A DNA stretch of 50,702 nucleotides from Lingula anatina (Eukaryota; Brachiopoda; Lingulata; Lingulida; Lingulidae), in assembly GCF_001039355.2 (NCBI RefSeq), contig NW_019775522.1:112805-163506 (forward strand), read 5' to 3'. Made by a program: the position numbers and the translations under genes. Under the pieces are notes generated by a model. The model was not told where the DNA came from and searched no databases. It saw only the letters and a program-made list of their open reading frames with translations. This document shows, piece by piece, positions 34,114 through 46,254 of this stretch. Position 1 is the stretch's first letter. The number at the start of each line of letters is the position of its first letter.

Positions 34114-34920
34114 TGAAGTATGAGTAGCGAAACCAGTTCACCTGTGACCTACAAGCTGATGTATTGGCTTCGCTAGGAAGGTGGCTCATCTCTGTAACCT
34201 TAAACATTTTTTGAGGTTTTGGATTTGGAAAATATCAAACTTGTTATACCAGTATGCCCCCATTCTAAGCACACACTTAGTTTCTTCACAAAGCTCAGGA
34301 GGCTTGTAACACATTTTACATTTTATACTGTATTCGGATATTGCAGAAAATACTGGTACATGTAGACCTGACCTCATGAAAAACACAATTTTCAGAAAAA
34401 AATTACTGTCTCCTTGGTTGTACTTAAATATCAAATACACATTGCATTAGTATAGTTTTAAACATGGTCAGAAATTATGCTCAGTTCTTACTTAAGATCC
34501 ATCACCTGGTGTGATTTTTAGGATGCCATAGTGGCAGACAGAAATATAGCAGCTGTAAAATTTTCTGGGAAAGATACACTCCTGTTGTCAGATGGTTTTT
34601 TGTTTTTACTGCTTATCCATTCTATTATTTTAAACATGACATGCTGTGTCTGTAAAACTGACAGAGGTTATTCCTGCCTTTGAGATTTGAGTTTGCACGT
34701 GGACACTTTCTTAGGTGATCTACTGTAGTTCAAGTTGGAACATGTTATCAGTAGAATAGACCACTTTTATTGGTAGTTTTTCAAGGTTTACTGACACATA
34801 GACAATCTGATATTTTAGTATGCACTCCTCTGTTCATGACTATTTGGTCTATCATTTATTCAGATCATGTAAGAAATAATTGTAACATTGAAAAATTAAA
34901 AAATAAAATCTTGAAAATGT
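34114..34920 (+). other. Probable ANKAR 3' untranslated region
   Basis: Follows the TGA at 34111. The first AATAAA is at 34902-34907, which suggests a 3' UTR of about 0.8 kb. No other coding exon is seen. Confidence 0.5.
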
Positions 34921-36415
34921 TAGTAATCATGTTTGAGTTCATATGTTAAAACAGTGGATATGTGATATATTTATTTATTCATAATGCCAAAAACAACTTA
35001 CATTATATGTGATATAATACAAAAGCATTTATGTTTTGATTACACTCTACTAATGCCACATCATCTCACAATTCTAAGAGATGTATTAATTACTGTATGT
35101 GAAAGCAGGCATCAGACATATTTGTCATATTATTGATATATTGTATCATTTCCTGATGTTTTGTATCATTGTCATAATGTCCTATGTATAGTATCATGGT
35201 CGTATTTGATATATTGTATCATTTTATGACATATAGTGTCATGCTCATATTTGATACACTGTATAATATTGTCATTTTTATTGTTTTTATGTGATTTCAT
35301 ATGTGTGACTTTTTTTTTATGCACAAACCTTTATGCCAAAAAGTTTTGTAAAATTGCAGTTTAGCTCAATTATTTATTTTAGAGGAATCACCTTAAAATA
35401 ACTTTTCAACCGCAGTTTAAACATTGCTGTATTTATATTTTTATATTAATATAATATAAATAATTTCAATGCTATGGGTAGAAGGTTTGGTAAAAAAAGT
35501 GCAAATCCACAATTATCTCATTTTAGCTTGATGCTGCAGCATACGGATTTATCCAAAATATGACAACTAGACAGGGATTTTAGGTTACCAAATATTTTTA
35601 CCATAGTAAGAGTTCCTTAAGAGTTAAGATTTATTAATGCCAATTTTAATACAAATATCACCAGTAAGTAACAATAAAGGACACTTTTTAAAGGTAGTGT
35701 ATATATGTACTTTCAGGTGTTTACATGTACTTACCCGTATATAGAAGTTTTTGCTTTTCATATTGATGTAAATCTATTTGTAGATCATCCATTTTATATA
35801 TGATGTGAGTTTTATCAGGTGTTCCTTGTTATTTTGTACTCTGTTTTATCAGTTTGTAAAAAGAACCAGTGTTTACTATGTATATACTGGTATATATGCA
35901 CTTTATATTATTGTTCATACACTGTAAGTCTGATGTGAATGTATTACAAATAGAAATATGTTTACGTATTTGTAAAAGGAGTATGGTTATTCTTCTGTCT
36001 TTTCGATGAAAAAATAATTGTCTTAATGGAGGTAATAGTGTGATCTGCATTTCAGTAAAGCAGCAAGTGTAAGTGTAACATAACACTATTATTGGTTTTG
36101 ACTTGAATATAGTAAAGCATATAATTTCATCAAATTTTGTTAAATGTCTGAAGCCATGTTTTAAGTAAATTCTTTCATACGTGTATATCTTTCAAACACT
36201 TAATGCTCAATTGCCAGCACCAATGACCTGCTTATTTTCTCTGAATTGATGCACTTCAAAATGTGATCAGTATTAATTCTTTAAAAATACCTCCACATAC
36301 CTTGAATATTTATTCTACCAATCCTGTCACCACATTTAACTAAATTAAATTAGTTGTTTAAAATCATACCTCCAAATTACTATTAGCACTATTAGGTACT
36401 ATTAGTGTGTTCCTG
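34921..36415. other. Intergenic AT-rich DNA with a GATATATTGTATCAT-type degenerate repeat
   Basis: At about 35120-35275, TTGATATATTGTATCATT and related words recur four or five times as a loose tandem array. The remainder is AT-rich without supportable genes. Confidence 0.5.
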
Positions 36416-36613
36416 TGAGAGCATTCACAACAGAGTTGGTCCGTGGAATAACTAGTCCACATATCAAATATGGCACCCACTTGTCAATGGATTCCCACCT
36501 CCCACGCACAGCGGGGGTATGGCAGTTAAATCTCGGTACACTTTCAAGTGGGTGGCGCCATATTTGATCCGCAGATCTGTTAGTCCGCAGATCAAGTTGT
36601 TCTGAATGTGCCC
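36416..36613. mobile_element. MITE family B, copy 1
   Basis: Palindromic ends: GAGCATTCACAACAGAGTTG on the left and the complement of GGCACATTCAGAACAAC on the right, with ATCAAATATGGC and GCCATATTTGATC facing each other inside. It is related to the element at 39014-39199. The boundaries and target duplication are approximate. Confidence 0.65.
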
Positions 36614-36632
36614 TATGTCACAGCATTAATTA

Positions 36633-37045
36633 CTGTCTAACCGCACAAATCCCAATTTTACAATGGTGCAGCAGTCATTGGCTCTATTCCCATAGATTTT
36701 AGATCGATCTATCCCCGCGGGGAGTCTCACTAGATTACTTTCAGATAATCCAACTTAAATGTCCGTCCCGCCTACTACAAGCTGTAAGGGGGTAATTAAC
36801 TTTCGTGTCCGCCCGGCTGACAGCTATTTAGCGTGAACCCCCAGGGAGTTTGGTCGATCTAAAGTTGGTCGATCTAATCTATGGAAATGGGGTGATTAAT
36901 TCCATCAAAATCGAAGCTATTTTAATAGCTATTTCAGCTATACGCGTCCTTATCAAAACAAGCACGTGTACATGCGTTCTTATTTCAAAGCTGTACTGTC
37001 TAACCGCGCAAACTCCCAATGCATTTGACAATGATGCAGCAGTCG
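36633..37045. repeat. Direct repeat flanking a small inverted-repeat element
   Basis: CTGTCTAACCGCACAAATCC to TGCAGCAGTCATTGG (36633-36681) recurs as CTGTCTAACCGCGCAAACTC to GCAGCAGTCGTG (36996-37042). Between them lies the inverted-repeat element at about 36689-36884. The outer repeat may be an older element split by the inner one, or a tandem duplication. Confidence 0.6.
36689..36884. mobile_element. MITE family C (CCATAGATT termini)
   Basis: Left end CCATAGATTTTAGATCGATC, right end GGTCGATCTAATCTATGG, about 20 bases of inverted similarity with a 2-base indel. The central part is GC-rich (CCCCGCGGGG near 36714). Single copy in this window, superfamily unknown. Confidence 0.6.
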
Positions 37046-37110
37046 TGAATACCATCAAAATTGTAGCTATTAATTGGCACGTGTCGTGACATCAGTGACG
37101 TGTCCTCGAA

Positions 37111-39916
37111 TCAACATTTGCTCTTGGAATGGAGTGTCTGTTTCCGCCCAACAGCGTCCGAGTGTCCCTCTGGTCCAATAGCCGTATACCCACCGTCCAC
37201 CTTGACGTCTGTCCCCGTGATAAACCCTGCGTCCCTGCTGCAGAGAAACGCGACTACGGCCGCTACCTCGGCACTCTCTCCACACCGAGTTAGCATAGGC
37301 GACTTTCCCCAGATGGACTGGGCAAGTTCTTTATCGTGGTCGACAATTTTTGCGACCTGAAATGACATATTGGCACAGTATGAAAAATAGTGAAAATCAA
37401 TGACCACGATTCCAACATTTCATTTTACAAATTTTTATTTTTATATTCAGTTTTAATTAAAATTTGGTAAAATGTGCCCTTGACGACTAACTCTGAGAAA
37501 AAGGTCAGGTCCACCGTTGGCACGCACTTGAGCGTCGTAGTGATTAGACCGTGTTAAGAACTGTCAATAATTTCAATCTAAATAAAAAAATCATAACCTT
37601 AAAACGAATACATATAACTACAGCAATTTAAATTAGTTAAAGCAAACTTGAAGGCCCTTGCCTTATATGGTTCCGTATGCTCTTGCCTCGACCACCTTAA
37701 TTAATTTTTTTTCGATAAAATCACGCAGCTTATAAGCCATCCAGCTTTATGAAATTGTGTAAAACTAAGGTTTTGACATGGTTATCTACTGTCTTCATTT
37801 AAAGATCAATGGAAAACTTATACCGAATAATGATGTATGCACATTAAACAGTGCTTATCACGAATCCTTTCAGATAAACAACAGGTAAAAAAACAAAATA
37901 TTTTTCATACCAATTATCTTTTCAGTATCACAATCATTGTCCGTTAGACTAGCAGAGACAAAAGAATTACGCTTTCTTTTCTTTCCAATTTCTTGACATC
38001 AGTGAATATCCTGGTCGAACACTTTCCAACACTCACCAATGAGGTCCAAATCGTTCCAGGTGACACAGAGACAACTCGTATACCATACCTGGCCAGACTG
38101 AGGGCCATAGATTTGGACATCTCAACCTCTGCCCCTTTAGAGGACTGGTAGGTCCAGTTGTTAGGTTGAGTCACGAATGCGCTGCCACTTGCTATGTTGA
38201 CGACGCACCTGTCACCGGCAGGCGCTGAAATTCGATGAGCACTCTTAGCTAAATGAAATGTTTGCAGCAAAAAGATTGCAACAACGAGTTTGCAGAAGTT
38301 TGCAAGAAAAAATAATTTATTGCTTCTAATTTGCAGCCATATTGCAGGAAGGAATTGCAGTTGGCGCTAATATACATGTAGGAGCAAATTTGTTCCGACT
38401 TTGCAGCAGGCCTGATATATTGCTAAGAGCAGAAATAAGTGTATATATTGTCATTTAAAATCATTTCTATAACGGGTTGAGACTTCAAGGACTCAAATTT
38501 TATTGATTTTGTCTGTGTCTTACTCGAAAGGATCAGTTTTCGTGTCGAAGATTTTTATTTAAAAAAAAAAAAACAAAACAAGAGAGATGGTGGAATATGA
38601 TGATGATTCTTTTAACCTGAACTTTATCCACCTCAATTTAAAGGAGACAGTGGGTAATGGCGACGATTAATTTAAGCCAAATTCCATCCCTCTTCCTGCA
38701 ATACGTGTAGTATCATTTGAAGCAAGGTTAAACAAGGATGCCATTTTCTTATCAAACTTTTGATGGGCCGCAGTAGGCCTATACTTATTAAATATCAACA
38801 GTTGAAACAGAGCCTTGTAGATTGTTGCTACTGTTGGGGGACAGTACGTACCTTTCTTCATGTGAGGATGACAAGCCTGCACCATATTAGCATACCCCTC
38901 TACGTTAACTGCCAGTACCCTTTCCCAATCGTCCTTCACGGCTTCTAGACCTGCTCAAATATATATATTTATTCATCAACAGTTCATATATGACAGTGTG
39001 ATGAAGGCCTAGTGCCGCATTCACAACAGCTGACTAACAAATCCGCGGATCAAGCATGGTCGACTCACTTGAATGCTAAGCACGCAATCCCCTCAGGGAA
39101 TCTACTCAGTGTCTATATTAGGGGATTATCCGGCAAGCTTTTAAGAAGGTAGCCATATTTGATCCGCTGATCTGCTATTCCACTGTTGTGAATGTGGCCA
39201 CAATTCAGGTATTGTATAATATTACATTTTCAGCTGGTGCTAATTTTTTTATCATCTATGAACAGTTCATGTAGTTTATACAAGTCAGTTGTATTATATG
39301 TTATAACTGTGACTGTACAGGCGATTCTATTCTGCAATATTTTGGAATCGTTAGTATATCTGTGGTTTGACACCAGGTAAGCACGTCTGCATGGCGTCTG
39401 TTCCTCTCCTCTCTCAGTTATATAATAAAATGAAATATTTTCCCCTTGAGTCAAAATTGAAAAATAAAATAAAATAAAATAAAATGAATGAATAAATAAA
39501 ACACAGAATAAGTGGTATGAAGTATCCGTCGATGAGATGCAGGATATAGATGGTGTTGGTGTAAAAGCGGCAAAGGACTAACCTTTGTAAATAAAACAGG
39601 CAGCACAGTTCACAAGGTAGTTAATGCTGCCGCCATGCCGTTGCGCTATGGTATCAAGTGTCGCAAAGCACAGCTCTCTATCACAGACGTCAACGTTAAA
39701 AAACGTGACGTCATGTCCCTCACTCTGTGCCTCTGCCTCGTACTTCCGACCTCCGTCTTTGTTGATGTCCAAGAATGCCACTGAGGCCCCGTCGTTGGCA
39801 AATCGCCTGACGCACTCCTTCCCAATACCAGACGCTCCGCCAGTCACCACTGCCACGTGTCCCTTAAATCTGCCCTTGGTTATGTTTTCGTTAAGGTTCG
39901 GTTGAGGAAAATCCAT
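37111..39916 (-). CDS. Classical short-chain dehydrogenase/reductase (SDR), four exons
   Basis: Exons in transcript order: 39916-39583, 38950-38852, 38224-38037 and 37356-37111. All are GT..AG, and phases 1, 1 and 0 match, giving 288 residues. Start ATG is 39916; an open frame continues upstream only from a non-ATG codon. The N-terminal Rossmann motif VTGGASGIGK (residues about 22-31) binds NAD(P), FLDIN supplies the acidic end of beta-2, VDVCD marks beta-3, and the usual NNAG appears as VNCAA. Exon 2 carries WERVLAVNVEGYANMVQACH. Exon 3 has the catalytic region: Ser in NIASGSAF, then YQSSK (Y-x-x-x-K), and VSPGTIWT. Exon 4 holds GESAEVAAVVAFLCS and FITGTDVKVDGGY, the standard SDR C-terminus. 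It is complete and looks functional. The substrate cannot be told. No signal peptide, so probably cytosolic. It is convergent with the ANKAR-like gene. Non-mollusc origins (bacterial-like SDRs) would need a tree. Confidence 0.9.
38255..38410. repeat. TTGCAG-rich repeat island in SDR intron 2
   Basis: TTGCAG/TTGCAA words recur every 10-20 bases (TTTGCAGCA, TTTGCAGAAG, TTTGCAAG, TTTGCAGCC, ATTGCAGG, ATTGCAG, TTTGCAGC). The composition is like the islands at 735-1015 and 16860-17250, but the exact words differ. Confidence 0.5.
39014..39199. mobile_element. MITE family B, copy 2, in SDR intron 1
   Basis: Termini GCCGCATTCACAACAG and CTGTTGTGAATGTGGCC are well-matched inverted repeats. CGGATCAAGCATGG and CCATATTTGATCCG lie subterminally. 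The same family is at 36416-36613. Confidence 0.75.
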
Positions 39917-40064
39917 TTTAACAACAGTCTGTCGGAATTTGAGGAGAGTAGTCACAGGTGCGTTCAAACGCTGGCTGAAACCCCCAGGCTTAAACGAAAC
40001 ACGTGTCAGCAGTCATTTTATAGCTGTGTCAGTGTTACAGTCCACGGTTGAATGGCGTGTTTCT
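39917..40064 (-). promoter_or_regulatory. Putative upstream region of the SDR gene
   Basis: The 150 bases upstream of the SDR start codon are GC-richer than the surroundings. No TATA box at a convincing position is seen, and the transcription start is unknown. Confidence 0.3.
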
Positions 40065-40900
40065 GGCTTGAGTATAGATACGCTACAGGAGTGGCATATA
40101 TGCTTTGTAGAAAACTTATGTAAGAAATCACCGAACTGGTGCATGCATGTAGCATACAGGGTTACGTAACTAGGTCATTATAAGATAAGGACGTAAATGT
40201 TGACATATGTGAGGGGAGCAATAATGAATATATGAATATATGTTTTAATGACTGCCGCGTGGAAATAAAAAATCAGGGTCAATGAAAATAAATTATGGGT
40301 GGAGAAAGAATCTGTGATGGACGCACCAGTCTGGTATAATGAATCGTTAAGAAAAGATAGAAGGGCTACTTATTATAATCATCGGTTTAAATAATTAAGG
40401 TATATGACCGTATATCTAATACAGGGGAGCTTCAAAAGGCACATAACCATTAGCTTGTTTCACCCAAGAAGGAAGAACTAGACTTTACCGTATAGTGTAT
40501 TCGGACAAACACGAGTATAGATTTGCCACAGGAGTGGCAAATGATCTGTAGAACGTGTACGTGTCATACAAAGTTACGTAAGTAGGTCAATATAGGATAT
40601 GGGTATAAATGTTGATTTATGTGAGGGGAGCGATAATGAATATATGAATATATGTTTTAATGGCTGCCGAAATAATTTCTGGGTGGACGTATTACGTTGT
40701 ATTTTCGTGGAAAAAACTCAGGGTCAATGAAAATAATTTATGGGAGAAGAAAAAATCTGGTATAAAGAAGCGTTAAGAAAAGATAAAAAGGCTATTTGTT
40801 ATAGCCATCGATTTAAATAACGTATATCTAATATAAGGGAGCTTCTAAAGACACGCAACCATGAACTTTCTTCACCCAAGAAGGAAGATTTAAGCTTTAC
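40065..40900. repeat. 444-bp tandem duplication upstream of the SDR gene
   Basis: Two copies: about 40069-40480 and 40513-40900. Shared landmarks 444 bases apart include GAGTATAGAT (40069, 40513), GTGAGGGGAGC, AATGAATATATGAATATATG, TCAGGGTCAATGAAAATAA, GTTAAGAAAAGATA and TTCACCCAAGAAGGAAG. Identity is about 80-85% with several indels. No coding frame is conserved. Confidence 0.85.
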
Positions 40901-41282
40901 AGTATCCGGACAAACTTTCTAGAATATCAAGAAAAAATGGTAAACGGTATTAATACTTCAGCCTGCATGGTTTACAAACGGATTTAAAGAATCGCTCCCA
41001 AAACTACCAAAATGTTAAGTACTTTTATATTGAAGAGAGAAAGGCTGTCAGGATTTTTATAAATTACTTGGTGAGAACATTTCAAGTAAATTACACTGAT
41101 ATCGATCGTTACATATTAATGACAACGAGTGATCTCAATTAAATAAACTTCGTATTAATCCTAAATGAAATGGTTTGAACGTCAGATAAATCAAACCATA
41201 CTAACATCTAATACTTATCTTTTTAGACCTGGTTTTGTTGACATCCCCGCATAAAAATGGTGTGAAAGAGAAAATTGCAGCT

Positions 41283-41365
41283 GGTAGGTCGTTGTTACAG
41301 CTGAGGGACAGTAAGGGTGACAAGCGTGCGCCATGCTAAGGTATCCCTCATGAAGAACATAATAC
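41283..41365 (-). pseudogene. Relic of a second SDR copy (exon-2 fragment)
   Basis: Minus-strand reading gives VLHEGYLSMAHACHPYC, which aligns with NVEGYANMVQACHPHM encoded by exon 2 of the SDR gene at 38852-38950. Flanking bases do not keep an acceptor or the rest of the exon, so this is a decayed fragment. Together with the neighbouring 444-bp duplication it suggests a former tandem SDR paralogue. Confidence 0.5.
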
Positions 41366-41586
41366 ACTGTTACTCATCGAAACAGAGTAATTGAAAGTCA
41401 GCACCACTTTTGTATTCCTGTTTCATCAACGGTTTTCGTCATCTTATTTAACGCAATGTCTGCCATATGTACTGTAATTACATGGATCCCTGTAACTGTT
41501 GGTGCTAGGAAACAACAAACGCTACTTCAACCATTTTGGCGGATAATATAATGTTAGTTCATTTATTTTTTTTTAATCTAAGTGTC

Positions 41587-41620
<34 letters not shown>

Positions 41621-42129
41621 ATTGTTCTTCCGTACCAGTATAATTCATACAAAAAAAAAAAAAAAAAAAAAAAAAAACGGGAATGCGGAGGGGAAACGAG
41701 GAGGGGGGGTCTGAAACAACCCTACTTCCAATGCCATGTGGCACAGAGAATGAGTAGTGGGTTGTAATGGTGAATTAATACAGCCATCGGGCATTGATCA
41801 GTTGCGTGTATTTTTTTTAACTCCCGATGACGACGAAAACACAGGAACCATATATCCACACTGACATTTTGAATTGATTCCTAATTCCTTAAACCAAATG
41901 GCAGATTCAGGAATTATCCATTGCTGAGACTGAATACTTGTTTAATTGATGAATCCTTTTAAGAAAAAAAAATTGATTTATTGCATCTCCAAAATTGTCT
42001 GAACATCAAGTGGAACTTTTGAGGAATTTACCACGAGGCTACAGTCAATTGCTGACAAACTGTTACCTGCTTCACAGATATTATACAGCATACAACGTAA
42101 AAGCAGCGCTTTACAATATTACATCAGCA
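41366..42129. repeat. Non-coding interval with (TG)n and poly(A)
   Basis: A (TG)n run lies at about 41589-41619 and a 27-base A run at 41651-41677, followed by a G-rich patch near 41702-41709. No gene is supported. Confidence 0.7.
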
Positions 42130-42470
42130 TATAGCTGCAGATACATTACTCACTGACCACAAATAGGTTAACCCAGTAACGGGTTGCTCATATGGCTTAA
42201 TACATCATTGTACTGATCTGTTCCATTTCACATATCTACAACGAAGAGTTCTTTGCGATGACACAGGAAATATTCATGAAATGAAATGAAATGTGCCAAA
42301 TGAACACGAGGGTAGCATTATAGGCAGAGCCAGTTTGACGTGACCTGCATACACGTAAATTTGTTCATCTGTATGATAAAAGAAAAATACTGTGATAAAG
42401 TGCTGAAAATGAAGAAACTCATGTGAGAAGTGGGAAAAACAGATGTAGAAAAGCTAAGCAGAAACATTTT
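42130..42470 (-). repeat. Inverted partner of the dispersed repeat at 9180-9560
   Basis: GGTTAACCCAGTAACGGGTT, TATCTACAACGAAGAG, TTTGACGTGACCTGCATACA and AAAACAGATGTAGAAA correspond, in reverse order and strand, to blocks at 9185-9500. No coding capacity. Confidence 0.65.
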
Positions 42471-44190
42471 TACATTTAAAAAAAATTCTTATAAACAATC
42501 TTTGATGATAGAAATGTCAGATTGAGATGAAGATGCTGGTGTCGATCAGGAGAATGAAATGTGGATTGAATATCAAACGCTCACTGGAGGTAAGGCAAAG
42601 AGAAAATGGTTGAAAACAACATTAAATATAATTTGATTTTTAAAACAAGAGCTGGTGATGCCAACACGATACACCCAAGGGGAGCAAGATGGATAGATAG
42701 ATAAATAGATAAAAATATATTATTTGGTTGGTTCAAAATAGAGGGAAATAAGAGGTCACTTGATTGTGGTGAAACATAAATAAAAAGTAGAAATAGTTAA
42801 ATAAAAACTACGTAAATATTAAAAGAGGCAACTGGCATTGTAAAATGTCACTTCAGTGACCGGGGAATGACACATTTTGTCAATGAACTAGATGACAATG
42901 ATCGAAAATATTCAGTTTTATTCTAGCTTACATTTCAGAGTGATATTATGCTTATAAAACTATTTCAATGATAAATGAAATTGGATTTCCAGAATTATTT
43001 ATCAATAACCTATTAAAAAGCAGCGCTTTATTTGATGTTTGATGTTTTTAATCTTGAAATTAGATGGCTTACATGAAACCGGTTTTATTATTCATGTTCA
43101 AAGATTATGGGAAAATGGAAGCTGCCCGACCTATCCACATAATTAGATATGCCAGGTTATTGCTATTTTCACTGTGCCTCTCCACATTTCAAGAAGCTTC
43201 AGATAAAAGAGAATACACTGGTAATACAAAAAGTAGGTGCATATGCTTTCTGAATATATATGTCTGGATACAGACTATCCACAACCAAGTGGTCGTAATT
43301 GCTCTATGTTTATTTTCTCCTATTTGTTCCACTTTTGTTGATATTCCGCAGGGTGAAAGCTAGCCGAAGTTAAGTAATGAACACGGCAATGTACGCCTTC
43401 GTAGCATTGACTGAAATGACCACATCATTTTTATATTTTATTTTAGTTTTAATCCTTGCTAAAAGACTTCAATATTAGTCTAGAGGAGAGAAAAGACTGA
43501 CCCGAGCCCCACCAACTCTGGACTGGTGTTTGCCATGGGTAGGGGGTAAAGGGTATCAGGAATAAAAATCCATTTTTCTCTTGCATGCCACGATGAAAAT
43601 GGCATTAAATCTAAATTGTTAAATTCAGTATATGCAAAAGAGTGAGAGGTATCGTCTAAAAGTATGACGCAATTTATGTCACTTGATGTACGAGTATATT
43701 AAGTAGTATTTGATACTAACCCAGTCCATTAAGCTATCAGACTATGGTGTAAAATTATCCAAATGTCTGATGATACATTAACGAAACAAGCATGCATACA
43801 TGAGGTAAATAGTAACAAGTTGCTGACACCCTATGTTCCACCTGTAGTACACTCCTTCAGACCGGCTTGCATGGCGTGGTCTGAGGGGATCTGAAAATTC
43901 CTTTTCACATTTGGCCTTGGGGATGTGTGGCTTAGCCAGTCACCTCAATTCACCACATTTTTCAAACAGAGACAAATGGACCACTATACCCAAATACGCA
44001 ATAGTAAACTTCAATCCAACAGTAAAATGGCTCTCTTCCTGTACTTAACCAAAAATGTGAAAGGGCAATTTATGTTGATACAATAACAAATTATGACACT
44101 TTATGAACCCTTGCTAAGCTACCTCTTAGCGACCATAAACCCCACATCGAAACTGAGCGGCACACCAGGCCAAAAACTGAAAGGTGTGTC
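42471..44190. other. Non-coding interval, no convincing gene
   Basis: It contains GATA-type short repeats near 42691-42715 and one 99-codon open frame at 43064-43363. That frame shows no family resemblance, splice signals or codon bias that would support it. Otherwise nothing is recognisable. Confidence 0.5.
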
Positions 44191-44214
44191 GGAATATATC
44201 GCTTGTGTACCCAA

Positions 44215-44580
44215 GGGGAAATTGAAGACGAATACCATGCAACACTGATAACTCATTGCAAGGAAAACCGAAAAGCCTATATATATTGTCTTGAAACCTA
44301 CAGGAGTGATCAATCTTACTAAAATACAGGGTCGAGTTCGAAAATCAGCTTGATGGGACCATTTTTAAAATAGTTTTGCTGTTTTTATGCTTTTTTCAGC
44401 ATATATGCAACACTGATAACACATTTCAAGGAGAACCAATTAGCCTGTTGTCTTGCAACTCACAGAAGTGATCAATCTGACTAATATACAGATCGAGTTT
44501 GAAAAGAAGCTTGATCGGTTTAGTTTTGATGAAGTTATGCCTTTTTTGAATATATATGTAACTGGTTTTTCCTCAATTTT
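44215..44580 (-). mobile_element. Third array of the ~160-bp core repeat
   Basis: CATGCAACACTGATAAC (about 44237) and CATATATGCAACACTGATAA (about 44399), GAGTGATCAATCTTACTAA and GAAGTGATCAATCTGACTAA, and TTGATGGG / TTGATCGG at about 44350 and 44512 give a period near 161. Same orientation as 19635-20211. The microsatellite and palindrome are not present next to it, so it is partial. Confidence 0.65.
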
Positions 44581-44939
44581 AATTCTTAGGCATGTTAACA
44601 TTCTCATTATTGAAATAATTAGATTCGTTGTGTTTTTTTATTTACATTTTCTGCATCTCAACAATGTTAGTTGATTATATAAAATGATGGTAAACCTGTT
44701 ATCGTGTATTGTGTAATAAAGTTTCAAAAATGGAAATAAGCTAATATCATTGCAGTTTGTCAGATTCAATCACTCACTATGTTCAGACTCTCAGCATGGA
44801 TCAAATTGGACATTTAAAATTGTTCTATTGATATTTTTCCTATCTCGACAATTTTCTTAGTTAATAATAGAAAATATCAGTAAATTGATTATTCTGATTT
44901 ATGTAAAAAGGTATCGGAAATGGAAATAAACTTTTTTTC

Positions 44940-45360
44940 AGTACAGTTATCTCTTGTTTACATTTTGGCATTTTTAAGGTATGACTCTGAACTTCCATGG
45001 GCTTGAAGACTTTTGCTAGTCACATTTTTCTGAATATGCATGATACTTTTATTTTATTATTAAAATTGATGTAATGTTGCATCAAAATAGAAGAAAACCC
45101 TATTTTGGGCACTGCCTCCTTGGTGACCATTAAAAGGAAAGAAACATAGGACTAGAATAAAGCTTCATTTGGAAAATCTGTCTTATTAGTTAATATTCTG
45201 GAATTTATATAGTTTTTTGTAAAAATTAAATTTTTACAAATCGGCATTTTCAAGGTGTGAATTTGGACCTCCATGGGCTTGAAGACCTTTGCTAGACACA
45301 TTTTCTGAATATCCATGATACTTTTATTTTATTATAAAAATTGATGGTATTTAGCATGAT
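44940..45360 (+). repeat. ~284-bp tandem repeat, family R, first cluster
   Basis: CATTTTTAAGGTATGACTCT then CCATGGGCTTGAAGAC (about 44968-45010) recurs as CATTTTCAAGGTGTGAATTT then CCATGGGCTTGAAGAC (about 45246-45288). CATGATACTTTTATTTTATT follows in each. More diverged units lie at 49300-50030. Confidence 0.75.
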
Positions 45361-45467
45361 GTAAATGTAAGGTTTGTTGTGATTGTGTTCGGTGTCGTGT
45401 ATGTTCGGTGTCGTGTATGTTCGTCTTTCTATAGCTAAGACAACACCGTGAAACAGTTTGAATCTCT

Positions 45468-45842
45468 ATATTTTCCAAATTGTCATCTGTAAAAGAACTA
45501 CACGCCCCACAGAAGACCCTCATGTCAGTCTCTAGTCACAGCAACGGCCGCTGGTGCGTCTGACATTATCATGCTGCTACCAGGGCTCTCAATCGGCAAG
45601 GTATTCTTTGGGATAGGTTTTGTCTGATGTCTGGTCTTTTTAGGATGTCTGTAAACTCTACTTTGGCCACTAAAAGCGGTACAGGTGAAATTTTACAGGT
45701 GAAAGTCAAGCGGTTTCAGTGTTCTACGCAGAAATAGGTATGGCCCCCAGTTCATTAGAGAATCAGACAACGATGTAATGCTGTTTACAGTGGCTTTTTC
45801 AGAGGTTGTCTGGTATTCTAACTTGATAAAATCTTTCTGGTG
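45468..45842 (+). repeat. Duplicated segment S, first copy
   Basis: TATATTTTCCAAATTGTCAT, GAACTACACGCCCC, GCTACCAGGGCTCTCAATCG and later GTTTCAGTGTTC, ATGCTGTTTACAGTGGC and TTTCTGGTGTTC correspond to blocks at 47958-48130 and 48604-48760 inside intron 1 of the secreted-protein gene. Any coding origin is unclear because frames are not conserved between copies. Confidence 0.65.
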
Positions 45843-46254
45843 TTCATTTTAATCCTTTTTAACTATGACATTTTATAAGATTTATATCGTAAAGAGGAAG
45901 ACGGGTTATCATGTAACTGTAACTCGAACTGAACATATGAATGATAAGATGACACGCGTGCACAGTGTGGAATTTTCCTGAAAGTAATAAGATGGAAAAA
46001 AATAAGTCTTACGTAACCGAACCACACAACATTTTCTGCTTAAGACGGCTGAAACCCGCATTAATTAAGCTAGAATGTCTTCAAAAATACTAAATATTTC
46101 AGACATCAAGGTTCCTTGTGGTTTGATTAAGAAAGGCTTCTAGGTTTTAGTGGATGAGTCAAAGATTTTCTTAAGTCTCCCTGGGGGAGGGGGGGGGGCA
46201 AAGTCAGCAAAGTCTCCATCCAATGCCGTTTCACCCCTAAATTTTCATTCTATA

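Noticed and set aside
39917-39967. 17-residue N-terminal extension of the SDR
   Set aside because: It starts at TTG. The ATG at 39916 places the Rossmann motif at the usual distance from the N-terminus.
43064-43363. 99-codon plus-strand frame
   Set aside because: No recognisable domain, splice signals, start context or second copy supports it. It is consistent with chance.
43351-43400. CCGAAGTTAAGTAATG resembling the 5S rRNA motif CCGAAGTTAAGC
   Set aside because: Only about 15 bases agree; the rest of a 5S gene or a 5S-derived SINE body is absent.
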